64,000 nucleotides of DNA from Candidatus Formimonas warabiya (GTDB lineage Bacteria > Bacillota > Dehalobacteriia > Dehalobacteriales > Dehalobacteriaceae). Both the position numbers and the translations under genes were made by a program. The DNA is taken from positions 5,592,903 to 5,656,902 of the forward strand of contig NZ_CP017634.1 of the NCBI RefSeq assembly GCF_002777255.1, in the 5' to 3' direction. Shown here piece after piece: positions 34,263 through 43,323 of this stretch (position 1 is its first letter; every line of letters begins with the position of its first letter). Under the pieces are notes generated by a model. The model was given only the letters and a program-made list of their open reading frames with translations. It did no database searches and was not told where the DNA came from.

Positions 34263-35360
34263 ATGAAGCCGGATCAAAGTAAAATTGACGCCGTAAAAAA
34301 ACTTGTAGAAACGGGAAGACAGCGAGGAGTCCTTACTTATCACGAAATTATGGATACGCTCAGTGAAATTGACTTGTCTCCCGATCAGATGGATGAGATT
34401 TATGAACAGCTTGGCCAAATGGGCATAGAAGTTATTTCCGGATCCGGTGAGCTGGAAACATTAGAGCATCCTGATGAGATGACATCTTCCCCCGAAGGAA
34501 TTGATATTGATTTGTCCATTCCTGAAGGAGTGGCGATTGATGATCCAGTCCGGATGTATTTAAAAGAAATCGGACGGGTGCCTTTGCTTTCTGCTGAGGA
34601 AGAAATAGAATTAGCCAAAAGAATGGAAGAAGGCGACGAGGAAGCAAAAAGGCGGTTAGCGGAAGCCAATCTGCGTTTGGTGGTAAGTATTGCCAAGCGC
34701 TATGTGGGTCGGGGTATGCTTTTTTTGGATTTAATCCAGGAAGGTAATTTAGGACTTATTAAAGCAGTAGAAAAATTTGATTACCAAAAAGGGTTTAAGT
34801 TCAGCACCTATGCTACCTGGTGGATCCGTCAGGCCATTACCCGGGCCATTGCCGATCAGGCCCGTACGATCAGAATTCCGGTTCACATGGTGGAGACGAT
34901 TAATAAATTAATTCGGGTTTCCCGGCAATTGCTGCAGGAATTGGGACGTGAACCCCTTCCTGAAGAAGTAGCCCGCGAGATGGACATTCCGGTGGAGCGG
35001 GTGCGGGAAATTATGAAAATTGCTCAAGAGCCGGTATCTTTGGAGACTCCTATTGGGGAAGAGGAAGACAGCCACTTAGGAGATTTTATCGAAGACGAGG
35101 ATGCGCCGGCACCGGCGGAGGCAGCATCATTTATGCTGTTGAAGGAACAGCTGGAGGAAGTTTTAGAGACCCTTACCTCCCGTGAGAAAAAAGTTCTGCA
35201 GTTGCGTTTCGGATTAGAAGACGGCCGGTCCCGGACCCTGGAAGAAGTAGGACAGGTATTTGGGGTGACCAGGGAACGGATTCGGCAAATTGAGGCGAAG
35301 GCCCTGCGAAAATTGCGTCATCCGAGCCGAAGCAAGAAATTAAAGGATTATCTGGAATAA
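34263..35360 (+). CDS. sigA: Primary sigma factor
   Basis: 365 residues. Region 1.1 at the N-terminus, DPVRMYLKEIGRVPLLSAEE (1.2), ANLRLVVSIAKRYVGRG (2.1-2.2), FKFSTYATWWIRQAITRAIA (2.3-2.4) and GVTRERIRQIEAKALRKLR (4.2). GGGGGG ribosome site seven bases upstream. It directs transcription from TTGACA/TATAAT-type promoters such as those proposed upstream of the RNA elements. Confidence 0.97.
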   Translation: MKPDQSKIDAVKKLVETGRQRGVLTYHEIMDTLSEIDLSPDQMDEIYEQLGQMGIEVISGSGELETLEHPDEMTSSPEGIDIDLSIPEGVAIDDPVRMYLKEIGRVPLLSAEEEIELAKRMEEGDEEAKRRLAEANLRLVVSIAKRYVGRGMLFLDLIQEGNLGLIKAVEKFDYQKGFKFSTYATWWIRQAITRAIADQARTIRIPVHMVETINKLIRVSRQLLQELGREPLPEEVAREMDIPVERVREIMKIAQEPVSLETPIGEEEDSHLGDFIEDEDAPAPAEAASFMLLKEQLEEVLETLTSREKKVLQLRFGLEDGRSRTLEEVGQVFGVTRERIRQIEAKALRKLRHPSRSKKLKDYLE

Positions 35361-35452
35361 AGGGCTGGTTCGGTATGCCCGAAAAATTGGCAGCTAAAAT
35401 TTGTTGACCTGCATCCAGTTTTTTAGTATAATGACTATTGCATCACGGGCAT

Positions 35453-35527
35453 TCCTCGATAGCTCAATGGTAGAGCACCCGGCTGTTAACCGGGTGGTTG
35501 TTGGTTCGAGTCCAACTCGGGGAGCCA
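35453..35527 (+). tRNA. tRNA-Asn (GUU)
   Basis: Acceptor TCCTCGA pairs with TCGGGGA, discriminator G and encoded CCA. Anticodon GTT at 35485-35487, in a CT-GTT-AA loop. D and T arms intact. Confidence 0.95.
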
Positions 35528-35535
35528 TTTTTATT

Positions 35536-35610
35536 GGGCCTATAGCTCAGCGGTAGAGCCACCGGCTCATAACCGGTCGGTCCCTGGTTCGATCCCAGGT
35601 GGGCCCACCA
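35536..35610 (+). tRNA. tRNA with CAU anticodon (probably Ile2, or Met)
   Basis: Acceptor GGGCCTA pairs with TGGGCCC, CCA encoded, anticodon CAT at 35568-35570 in GGCTCATAACC. That loop and stem are typical of the lysidine-modified tRNA-Ile2, but elongator tRNA-Met cannot be ruled out. It is not an initiator tRNA, because the acceptor starts with a paired G-C and the three-G anticodon stem is missing. Confidence 0.9.
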
Positions 35611-35626
35611 ATTTAACGGAAAGACG

Positions 35627-35659
35627 GCAAGAATCAGACCATCTGCTTCTTGCTTTTTT
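35627..35659 (+). terminator. Terminator after the tRNA pair
   Basis: GCAAGAA/TTCTTGC stem followed by six Ts. The following 170 bases before trmK hold only a short CCCGGTACCCG duplication. Confidence 0.75.
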
Positions 35660-35834
35660 ATTATTTTCATTTCTTTAAGCAGGATTATTATTCCAGAATT
35701 GCGAATACTATTAAAAGTTCAAAGCGCTTTTTGGAGTTCCAGGATCCGGTTTTCGGTGAGCAGTATTTTTTCCCGGTACCCGGTAACCGATTCCCGGTAC
35801 CCGTAAATTCAGGTATGTGTGGTGATTTTTTTCG

Positions 35835-36527
35835 GTGCAAATCAAATTGTCTCAAAGACTGGCTGCTGTGGCGGCGAGGGTTCCGGAAGGAACAGTGGTG
35901 GCGGATATTGGAACCGACCATGGCTACCTTCCTGCCTACCTGGTGATGAATGGCATCTCTCCGGGAGCAATCGCTGCCGATGCGGCGGAGCAGCCTTTGG
36001 CGGCGGCTGCCCAGCTCATTGATTTACTTGGGATTCATCGCAAAGTGGATACCCGCTTAGGCGATGGGCTTCAGGTTTTGGCTCCGGGGGAAGCGGAAAC
36101 GGTTTGTATGGCCGGAATGGGATCGACCACCATGATCAACATATTGGAACAGGCCCCTCATGTGCTGACCCAGGTGAGACGCCTGATCCTTCAACCCATG
36201 CAGGGTATCCCCCGGATGAGAATCTGGTTGGCCAAGCACGGTTGGAGGATCATTGATGAAGAATTAGTTTTTGAAGAGAATACATTTTATGAAATTATTG
36301 CTGCAGAACCGGGGATCATGGCTCTATCTGCCGAAGAAGCGGAAGTGGGACCGGTGCTTTTGCTGAGAAGCCATCCTTTATTAAAGAGATATCTGGGAGA
36401 AAAGATCACCGCTTTAGAAAAAATTGATGCCTCCCTCTGTAAGAGTAAGAGTGAGGAAACCGCGTCCAAGAAAAGAGAAATTGGGGAAAAGATCAACATG
36501 CTGAAAAGGGTGATGGAATGCCTGTAA
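35835..36527 (+). CDS. trmK: tRNA (adenine-22-N1)-methyltransferase TrmK
   Basis: 230 residues. The SAM site DIGTDHGYLPAYLVMNG and later AADAAEQPLAAAAQL, RLGDGLQVLAPGEAE and VCMAGMGSTTMINILEQ match TrmK/YqfN. GTG start 35835. It overlaps the Nif3-like gene by 10 bases and follows sigA, as in many Firmicutes. Confidence 0.93.
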   Translation: MQIKLSQRLAAVAARVPEGTVVADIGTDHGYLPAYLVMNGISPGAIAADAAEQPLAAAAQLIDLLGIHRKVDTRLGDGLQVLAPGEAETVCMAGMGSTTMINILEQAPHVLTQVRRLILQPMQGIPRMRIWLAKHGWRIIDEELVFEENTFYEIIAAEPGIMALSAEEAEVGPVLLLRSHPLLKRYLGEKITALEKIDASLCKSKSEETASKKREIGEKINMLKRVMECL

Positions 36528-37636
36528 CAGTTGGACAGGTAATTAAAATGATGGATGAACTTGCTCCCCCGGGTTTGGCGGAAGACTGGGATAACGTGGG
36601 CTTGCAGGTGGGTGATGTAAACCAGCAGGCAGGGAGAATTCTTGTGGCTCTGGATGTTGATGAAAGAGTAATAGAGGAAGCCGTTGCCTTGAAGGCAGAT
36701 TTGATTGTTTCCCATCATCCCTTGATTTTTCAGCCCGTAAAAAATCTCTCTTTCCATCACCCCCTGGGCAAATTGGTGCGCCAATTAATCAAGCATGATC
36801 TATCCCTATTTTCCGCCCATACCAATCTGGATAGTGCCCAAGGGGGGATCAACGATGTACTGGCGGAGCTGTTTCAACTCCACCACATAGAAGTGTTGGC
36901 CCCTGCACAGGAAGAAAAGTTTTTTAAGCTGGTAGTCTTTGTCCCGGCAGGCTACTTGGATCAGGTACGTCAGGCCATCTGTGCGGCAGGGGCAGGCTGG
37001 ATCGGTAATTATTCCCACTGTACATTTTCTGTGCTGGGGCAAGGCACATTTTTACCTTTGGAGGGAACAAATCCTTTTCTGGGCGAACCGGGAAAGCTTG
37101 AGAGGGCAGATGAATACCGCCTGGAAACCATCGTTCCGGAACACAGATTAAATTCGGTACGGAGAGCGATGATCAAAAGCCATCCCTACGAGGAAGTGGC
37201 ATATGATGTGTATCCCACGGCTTTGGAAAAAACAAAGCAAGGACTAGGGCGCATCGGTGATCTCTCCGAGCCCATGGAACTGAGCTGGTTGACCCGGAAG
37301 GTGAAAGAGGTTCTGGCTGTGGATGTGGTAAAAGTAATTGGCCACCCGGAACAAAGAATCTCCAGAATAGCCCTTTGCGGCGGGGCGGGGATGTCTTTCC
37401 TTCATCAGGCGAAGAAAAAGGGAGCCCAGTGTTTTATTACCGGTGACCTGAAGTATCATGAGGGGCAGAATGCGGTTGCCATGGGTATGGCGGTCATTGA
37501 TGCCGGACATTATGCCACGGAAGTAGTGATTGTTTCCCGATTGGTCTCTCGCTTAAAAAAGACTTTCACGACCCGAAACTGGGAGATTGACGTCGTGGAA
37601 AGCAAAGTAAATACCAACCCTTGGTCTTATTATTAG
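36518..37636 (+). CDS. Nif3/YqfO family dinuclear metal hydrolase-like protein
   Basis: 372 residues, the long form with a central PII-like insert (KFFKLVVFVPAGYLDQVRQA). Metal ligands are in SHHPLIFQPVKNLS, SAHTNLDSAQGG and DAGHYATE near the C-terminus. In Bacillus the family is linked to GTP cyclohydrolase IB-type annotation, but its reaction is uncertain. Confidence 0.92.
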   Translation: MPVTVGQVIKMMDELAPPGLAEDWDNVGLQVGDVNQQAGRILVALDVDERVIEEAVALKADLIVSHHPLIFQPVKNLSFHHPLGKLVRQLIKHDLSLFSAHTNLDSAQGGINDVLAELFQLHHIEVLAPAQEEKFFKLVVFVPAGYLDQVRQAICAAGAGWIGNYSHCTFSVLGQGTFLPLEGTNPFLGEPGKLERADEYRLETIVPEHRLNSVRRAMIKSHPYEEVAYDVYPTALEKTKQGLGRIGDLSEPMELSWLTRKVKEVLAVDVVKVIGHPEQRISRIALCGGAGMSFLHQAKKKGAQCFITGDLKYHEGQNAVAMGMAVIDAGHYATEVVIVSRLVSRLKKTFTTRNWEIDVVESKVNTNPWSYY

Positions 37637-37689
37637 GATAGGTGTATCACCTGTCCTATTTGTTTGTATTTCAAGAAGGAGGGCATGCT

Positions 37690-38406
37690 ATGTCTATTGA
37701 ACTCCTGTATCGTCTTCAGGAGCTGGAAATCAAGGAAGGTGAAGTCAGGCAGCTCATCAAAACGCTTCCTCAGTTTAAAGAGCTCAAGCTTTTAAAAGAA
37801 AAATTTTCCCTCACTCAAAAGAAACTGGAAGAAAAAAGAGCATTTCATCAAGACCTATCCCGGAGACTAAAAAAGACGGAAGACCGGATTGGCGTGATGG
37901 AGGTCAAGCTGAAAGAATTGGATAAGTTGCTTTATGCGGGGTCCATCAATAACCCGAAAGAACTGGAGAGCCTGGAGCACCAGATGAAGGCTCTCAAGGA
38001 TCAGATCTCCCAAATCAGCGATGAAATTATCAAGCTCATGGAAGAAAAAGAACAAATAGACAGGGAATTAACCCAAATCGAAAAAGAGATGCAGGTCCAG
38101 TATCAGGATTTTAATAAGCTGAAACTCCAGTATAACCGGAAAAAAATCAATTTGGAGCAGGATCTGGCAGGCATTGTGGAGGATCAGGAAAAGGTTTCCG
38201 CCTTGATTGATGAAAAGTGGATGAGTTGGTATCGGGAAAAAAGAGACAAGTTTTCCGGTACCCCTGTGGGCAGAATTATGGAGAATCATGCCTGCAGCGG
38301 GTGCAGAACGGCTCTTCCTGTCATCATTGTGAAAGAGGCCCGGGCAAATCCCGGCTATGTATTCTGTGAAAAATGCGGTAGGATGCTGTTCGCCTCCAGT
38401 ATTTGA
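37690..38406 (+). CDS. Coiled-coil protein with C-terminal C4 zinc ribbon
   Basis: About 238 residues. A long helical coiled coil (residues about 1-165, heptad-rich in Lys, Glu and Leu) leads to CSGCRTALPVIIVKEA and FCEKCGRMLF, a C4 zinc ribbon. ATG 37690 after AAGGAGGG. The family regularly sits between Nif3 and rnpB in Clostridia. It is proposed to bind nucleic acid; function not established. Confidence 0.85.
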   Translation: MSIELLYRLQELEIKEGEVRQLIKTLPQFKELKLLKEKFSLTQKKLEEKRAFHQDLSRRLKKTEDRIGVMEVKLKELDKLLYAGSINNPKELESLEHQMKALKDQISQISDEIIKLMEEKEQIDRELTQIEKEMQVQYQDFNKLKLQYNRKKINLEQDLAGIVEDQEKVSALIDEKWMSWYREKRDKFSGTPVGRIMENHACSGCRTALPVIIVKEARANPGYVFCEKCGRMLFASSI

Positions 38407-38468
38407 CAAAGATCATCTCTTGCATTTTTCTTCAGGGAATGATACAATAACACTCCAGGTTAATAGAA

Positions 38469-38840
38469 GGGCAATTGAGTAAATTGAGTGATCGCGGGCA
38501 GAGTACCGAAAGGTTCTGTCTGAGGAAAGTCCGAGCTCCATCGGGCAGGGTGCTGGCTAACGGCCAGTGAGGGTGACCTTAAGGAAAGTGCCACAGACAT
38601 GCAGACCGCCTAAGACGGCATGTGCCGGACGGCAAGGATGGAACGGTGCGGTAAGAGCGCACCAGCAGCCAGGTGACTGGCTGGCTAGGTAAACCCCACC
38701 TGGAGCAAGACCGAATAGGGGAACAATGGGGCGGCCCGTCCTGTTCCCGGGTAAGGTTGCTAGAGGTGTCAGGCAACTGGCATCCCAGAGAGATGATCAC
38801 TTTCAACAAAACTCGGCTTATAGATTTGCTCAATTGCCCT
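38469..38840 (+). ncRNA. rnpB: RNase P RNA, bacterial class A
   Basis: Catalytic RNA that matures tRNA 5' ends. The conserved core GAGGAAAGTCCGAGCTCC lies near 38521. AGGGCAATTGAG (38469-38480) pairs exactly with CTCAATTGCCCT (38829-38840), closing P1. ACAAAACTCGGCTTA lies near the 3' end. Length about 372 nt. Confidence 0.95.
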
Positions 38841-38855
38841 TTTATCTGATTAACC

Positions 38856-38904
38856 GGGTTATTTGGAGTCTGATGGGTCCTATTAGGGGCCCATAATTTT
38901 TTTA
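38856..38904 (+). repeat. Left copy of a repeat flanking the efflux island
   Basis: GGGTTATTTGGAGTC..., then an ATGGGTCC/GGGCCCAT hairpin and Ts. The same sequence with few changes is at 49581-49628, in the same orientation. It also looks like the rnpB terminator. Confidence 0.75.
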
Positions 38905-38930
38905 TCCAAGAATGGGTGATTCCAGGTGAA

Positions 38931-40013
38931 TCACTTATTCTTTATGTGGATTAATCTATCTATTTCTCTCCAATTTAGGGGAAGTTGCACAGTAAATTCG
39001 GTTCCAACACCGAGTTCGCTTTTACAAGTGATGCTGCCTCCATGCAATGCGACGATCTTTTGCGCCAATGTCAGTCCCAAGCCGTTGCCTATGGTGGCAT
39101 GGGAAGTATCCGACTGATAGAATTTATCGAATATGCGTGATAGGTTATCGTTGCTGATTCCACAGCCGCTGTCGCGCAAGAAGAACTCTGCGTAGTTATC
39201 AATCCGTTTTAATACAATGCTGATCGTTCCGCTTTCTGGGGTAAATTTTATCGCATTGTCGAGAAGATTCAGCCAAACCTGATTCAGCAGTTCTTCGTTG
39301 CCGACATAGGATATATCCTGAATATCAATGGATAATAAAATCTTTTTTTGTTCCCATTTTGATTCGAGTACGAGGATACAGCGCCGTACCTGCTCACTGA
39401 GGTCAAAGGAGTGCTTTTCAGAAAGAATGGTTTGATTTTCTACTTTGGACAGATTTAGTACGTTTGTAGCAAGCGATGCCAGCCTACTGGATTCACTGAT
39501 GACGATATCAAGGTATTCATTTCTTTCTTCCGCAGTCAGATCCTCGTATTTAAGCATCTGGGCAAAACCTTTGATAGATACAATAGGTGTTTTAAATTCA
39601 TGAGAAAAATTGTTGATAAAGTCAGTGCGCAACAGCTCAATCCCGCCAAGCTCCACCGCCATGCGATTGAAACTCTCGCCTAGTTTCCTGAATTCCAAGG
39701 GATGGGTGATGTTAAGCCGTGTGGAGAATTCACCGTTTGCAAGTTTATTGGTGGCCGAAATCACTTCTCGTATGGGTTTCAACGAGAAACGTCCCATAAC
39801 AAGGGAAACTATGGTACCAACAATGGTGCTTGATATCAGCAGAATAAGTACTGGAACAAAGGGTCCATAATGACCAAATCTATTTGGATGCCCTGATGCG
39901 ATCACTAAAAAGCTGATGGCGGCCACAATCAGCGCCGTTATTAGAAAAATAAAGAATACGACAAGGGAAAACAGTAAGGACAAGCCTATCCGCTCGCGAA
40001 GTTCGGATTTCAT
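38931..40013 (-). CDS. Sensor histidine kinase
   Basis: 360 residues. Two N-terminal membrane helices (about 10-40 and 50-72), then HAMP, H-box NFSHEFKTPIVSIKG, N-box DNAIKFTPESG, G1 DSGCGI and G2 GNGLGLTLA. It overlaps the response regulator gene by four bases on the minus strand. It likely senses envelope stress or an antimicrobial and controls the divergent MacAB-type exporter. Confidence 0.93.
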   Translation of the reverse strand: MKSELRERIGLSLLFSLVVFFIFLITALIVAAISFLVIASGHPNRFGHYGPFVPVLILLISSTIVGTIVSLVMGRFSLKPIREVISATNKLANGEFSTRLNITHPLEFRKLGESFNRMAVELGGIELLRTDFINNFSHEFKTPIVSIKGFAQMLKYEDLTAEERNEYLDIVISESSRLASLATNVLNLSKVENQTILSEKHSFDLSEQVRRCILVLESKWEQKKILLSIDIQDISYVGNEELLNQVWLNLLDNAIKFTPESGTISIVLKRIDNYAEFFLRDSGCGISNDNLSRIFDKFYQSDTSHATIGNGLGLTLAQKIVALHGGSITCKSELGVGTEFTVQLPLNWREIDRLIHIKNK

Positions 40014-40684
40014 AATTTCTTCACCGCCTTGTAGCCAAGTCCACGCACCGAAACTAGTTCGAATTCAGGGTAATCATCAAAGCGCTTGCGCAGTCGATTA
40101 ATATGAACATTGACGGTGGTGTCCGTACTCTCGGATTCCATACCCCATATCTCATCCATAAGCTGGATACGGGTGAAAATTCGATCGGGGTAAGACAGAA
40201 GTTTATAAAGCAGATAAAATTCTTTTTGCGGAAGGGTCTGCTTATCCTTTCCCCGTGTAACGGTTAGAGCATTATAATCAAGGATCACCTCTCCGATGAC
40301 GAGCCTGTGTTCATTCACAATTTGAGATCGTCTAAGCAGTGCTTTTATGCGCAGAAGCATTTCTTCGGTATCAACGGGCTTTGTCATGTAGTCGTCTGTG
40401 CCTACAAGAAAGCCCTTCTTTTTGTCAACCGGGAGTTGCTTTGCCGTAGTCATGAGGATTGGCGTCATGTAACCGCTTTCGCGCAGTTCTTTTGTAAATT
40501 CGTAGCCGTCCATGCCAGGCATCATAATATCTAAAACGATCAGGTCAATATGTTGCGTATCCATGGCATCAAGTGCCGTAATCCCGTTCTCGGCGGTATA
40601 CACGGAGTACCCGTCTCTTTTTAATACGGCCTCCATCAGCTTTCTGGTGTTTTTGTCATCCTCTACGACTAATATGTTGAACAT
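40010..40684 (-). CDS. OmpR-family response regulator
   Basis: 224 residues. Receiver phospho-acceptor in DLIVLDIMMPGMDGYEF, Lys switch in YMTKPVDTEEM, and a C-terminal winged helix (TVNVHINRLRKRFDD). Cognate partner of the kinase. It diverges from the exporter operon at 40832, sharing a 147-base intergenic region. Confidence 0.94.
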   Translation of the reverse strand: MFNILVVEDDKNTRKLMEAVLKRDGYSVYTAENGITALDAMDTQHIDLIVLDIMMPGMDGYEFTKELRESGYMTPILMTTAKQLPVDKKKGFLVGTDDYMTKPVDTEEMLLRIKALLRRSQIVNEHRLVIGEVILDYNALTVTRGKDKQTLPQKEFYLLYKLLSYPDRIFTRIQLMDEIWGMESESTDTTVNVHINRLRKRFDDYPEFELVSVRGLGYKAVKKL

Positions 40685-40831
40685 TAGCTATCGCCTCCGT
40701 AGGTATAGTATACGCCGAAAGATAAAGTGAAAGTAAATTTTTCAGTTTATTTTGGGTTAATAATCGGATTGTAAGATAAATTCGTTACATGAGAAATATG
40801 CTAACGAAGCATCAAGGAAAGGATGATATAG

Positions 40832-42589
40832 ATGACATCAAAGCAACCAGAAAAAGAAAATGAGGATTTTCCTGGAATAGCCCCAAAACCGGTTGCGCAC
40901 CAAGCAGATTCGGCACAATATGAAATTGAACCAGATAATTATCAATTTCCTGATATGGAAAATATTGACAGAGGGGCAAGAAGAAAAAAAACAATTATCA
41001 TTACTGGGGTAGTCCTTTTACTAATAATGTCAGTCTTTGTAGTTACAAAAATTATGCATGGAAATAAAGATTTAGCATCAAATAGCAATTTTACAACCTA
41101 TGAGGTTAAGCGGAGGAACATTACAGTTACCCTTAGCGGAAGTGGAACGCTTCAGCCTGCCGACTCTTATACTATTAAATCTCTGGTGGACGGAGATATC
41201 ATCCGTTCCCCATTTGAGGAAGGACAGGTTGTCAAAAAGGATACATTGCTCTATAAAGTGGATAGTTCTGATGTGTCCACCAGCATTGAACAAGCGGAGA
41301 ATTCTTTAGCCCAGAGCCGGAATAACTATAACTATAAACTTAAAAGTCGGGATGATTTGAATATAAAATCCACCACAGATGGTACTATTACCGAATTTGA
41401 CGTAGAAACTGGCGACACAGTAAAATCAGGGCAAACCATTGCCGTAATCCGTAACATTAATGTTATGAGTATTACTTTGCCTTTCGTATCCTCATTTGCC
41501 GCCGATTTTCAGATTGGTCAAAGTGCCTCTGTTTTGTTGAATGATATAGGTGTAACCCTGAATGGCAAAATATCGAAAATCGGCGTAGAAAAAGCCGTTG
41601 CCGAGAATGCAATTGTCAGAGATGTGACAATTGACGTTGTGAATCCAGGCGCATTATCCAGTTCTCAAACCGCATCAGCCACGGTTGGGGACATAGCAAG
41701 CATCGATGAAGGTACTTTTAATTATAAGGATGAGGCAACGATAACCGCTGACGTTTCCGGCAAGGTCGCAGAAATAAAGGCAAGAGAAGGAGACAAGGTT
41801 GTAAAAAACCAGGTGATTGTCGTCGTGTCAAGCGATACTATGGCTGAGGATATTGACAATGCTGCCAGCTCTCTTAAGGATACGGAGCTTTCATTACAAA
41901 ACGCGAGGAATAAACTGGATAATTATTCTATAACCTCCCCTATTGCAGGAACTATTGTAGAAAAGAATTGTAAAGAAGGGGATACCCTGGAAGCCGGGGA
42001 TACCCTTTGCACAATATTTGACCTTTCGTATCTCAAGCTTGTCCTGAATGTTGACGAACTGGATATCGGTAAGGTTAAAACAGGACAGACTGTAAAAATT
42101 ACGGCAAACAACGCTGAGGGCACGGAGTATAACGGAATTGTTACGAAGGTAAATATAAATGGAACTACGGTAAATGGAGTTACTTCTTATCCTGTGACGA
42201 TAAGAATTGATCATGCCGCTGATTTACTGCCAGGTATGAATGTGGACGCAAAAATCCAGGTGGAATCCCTGGAAAATGTTCTTTCCATTCCGGCCGGAGT
42301 TGTGGCGAGAAACGGACAGGTACTTGTGAAAACAGGCGAATCGGCTTCGGGTACAAATAAGGCCGATGCCAAAATACCCGCCGGCTACGCATATAAAAAA
42401 GTCAATTTAGGAGGCAGTAATGAGGAATATATTGAAATTGTGGATGGTTTAAAGGAAGGCGATATTGTTGCCGAAATAAAAGAATCTTCCACTTCGTCTC
42501 AAATGTTCGGAGCTCCCCCAGGAGGTCCGGAAGGATCGCCTCCTCAGGGTGGTGTATCTGCTCAAGAAAACGGGGGTGCTGCCAATTGA
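40832..42589 (+). CDS. MacA/HlyD-type periplasmic adaptor of an ABC exporter
   Basis: 585 residues. A charged N-terminal cytosolic tail of about 50 residues, one membrane helix (IIITGVVLLLIMSVFVV), then repeated lipoyl-type domains (IKSLVDGDIIRSPFEEGQVV, TSPIAGTIVEKNCKEGDTL) and beta-barrel domains. The C-terminus is a Gly/Pro-rich tail (GAPPGGPEGSPPQGG). Two lipoyl blocks indicate a longer than usual adaptor. Its last bases overlap the ATPase gene. Confidence 0.9.
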   Translation: MTSKQPEKENEDFPGIAPKPVAHQADSAQYEIEPDNYQFPDMENIDRGARRKKTIIITGVVLLLIMSVFVVTKIMHGNKDLASNSNFTTYEVKRRNITVTLSGSGTLQPADSYTIKSLVDGDIIRSPFEEGQVVKKDTLLYKVDSSDVSTSIEQAENSLAQSRNNYNYKLKSRDDLNIKSTTDGTITEFDVETGDTVKSGQTIAVIRNINVMSITLPFVSSFAADFQIGQSASVLLNDIGVTLNGKISKIGVEKAVAENAIVRDVTIDVVNPGALSSSQTASATVGDIASIDEGTFNYKDEATITADVSGKVAEIKAREGDKVVKNQVIVVVSSDTMAEDIDNAASSLKDTELSLQNARNKLDNYSITSPIAGTIVEKNCKEGDTLEAGDTLCTIFDLSYLKLVLNVDELDIGKVKTGQTVKITANNAEGTEYNGIVTKVNINGTTVNGVTSYPVTIRIDHAADLLPGMNVDAKIQVESLENVLSIPAGVVARNGQVLVKTGESASGTNKADAKIPAGYAYKKVNLGGSNEEYIEIVDGLKEGDIVAEIKESSTSSQMFGAPPGGPEGSPPQGGVSAQENGGAAN

Positions 42590-43323
42590 CACCTTTGATA
42601 GAATTTAGAAACCTCTGCAAATTATATATCATGGGAGATAGTATTGTTCGTGCCGTTGATGGCATTTCAATGAAAATATGCAAGGGAGAATTTGTTGCCA
42701 TCGTCGGGCAGTCTGGTTCCGGGAAATCAACATGTATGAACATCATCGGCTGCCTTGATGTTCCAACATCAGGCCAGTATTTACTGGGTTCGAAGGATGT
42801 GGGCAAAATGAATGACGATGCCCTTGCAGAAATCCGTAACAAAATGGTGGGATTTATATTCCAACAGTACAATCTTTTGCCCAAATTGACGGCGCAGGAA
42901 AATGTAGAAGTGCCGATGATGTATGCCGGCGTTCCTAAAAAAATTCGTCATGCGCGTTCCAAAATTGTGCTGGAACGCGTTGGCCTGTTAAACAAAATGA
43001 AGCACCTACCCAACCAACTTTCCGGCGGACAGCAGCAGCGTGTTTCCATTGCCCGCGCGCTGGCCGGAAATCCGTCTGTTATTCTTGCGGATGAACCCAC
43101 CGGAGCATTGGACTCAAAAACAGGCCGTGAGGTGATGCAATTTCTCAAGGACTTACACAAGGATGGAAATACCGTCGTATTGATTACGCATGATAATGCT
43201 ATTGCGGCCCAAGCGGATAGAATTATACGCCTTGAGGACGGAAAGATAGTTTACGACGGTCCCTCCTCAGGAGTAAAGGATTCCGTGGCCACAGCAGATA
43301 ATGAGGAGGCCGAAACAGCATGA
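42586..43323 (+). CDS. MacB-type ABC exporter ATPase
   Basis: 245 residues. GQSGSGKST, LSGGQQQRVSIARALAG, VILADEPTGALDSKTG and LITHDNA define the LolD/MacB group. TTG start overlapping the adaptor stop by four bases. The C-terminal acidic tail is not diagnostic. Confidence 0.93.
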   Translation: MTPLIEFRNLCKLYIMGDSIVRAVDGISMKICKGEFVAIVGQSGSGKSTCMNIIGCLDVPTSGQYLLGSKDVGKMNDDALAEIRNKMVGFIFQQYNLLPKLTAQENVEVPMMYAGVPKKIRHARSKIVLERVGLLNKMKHLPNQLSGGQQQRVSIARALAGNPSVILADEPTGALDSKTGREVMQFLKDLHKDGNTVVLITHDNAIAAQADRIIRLEDGKIVYDGPSSGVKDSVATADNEEAETA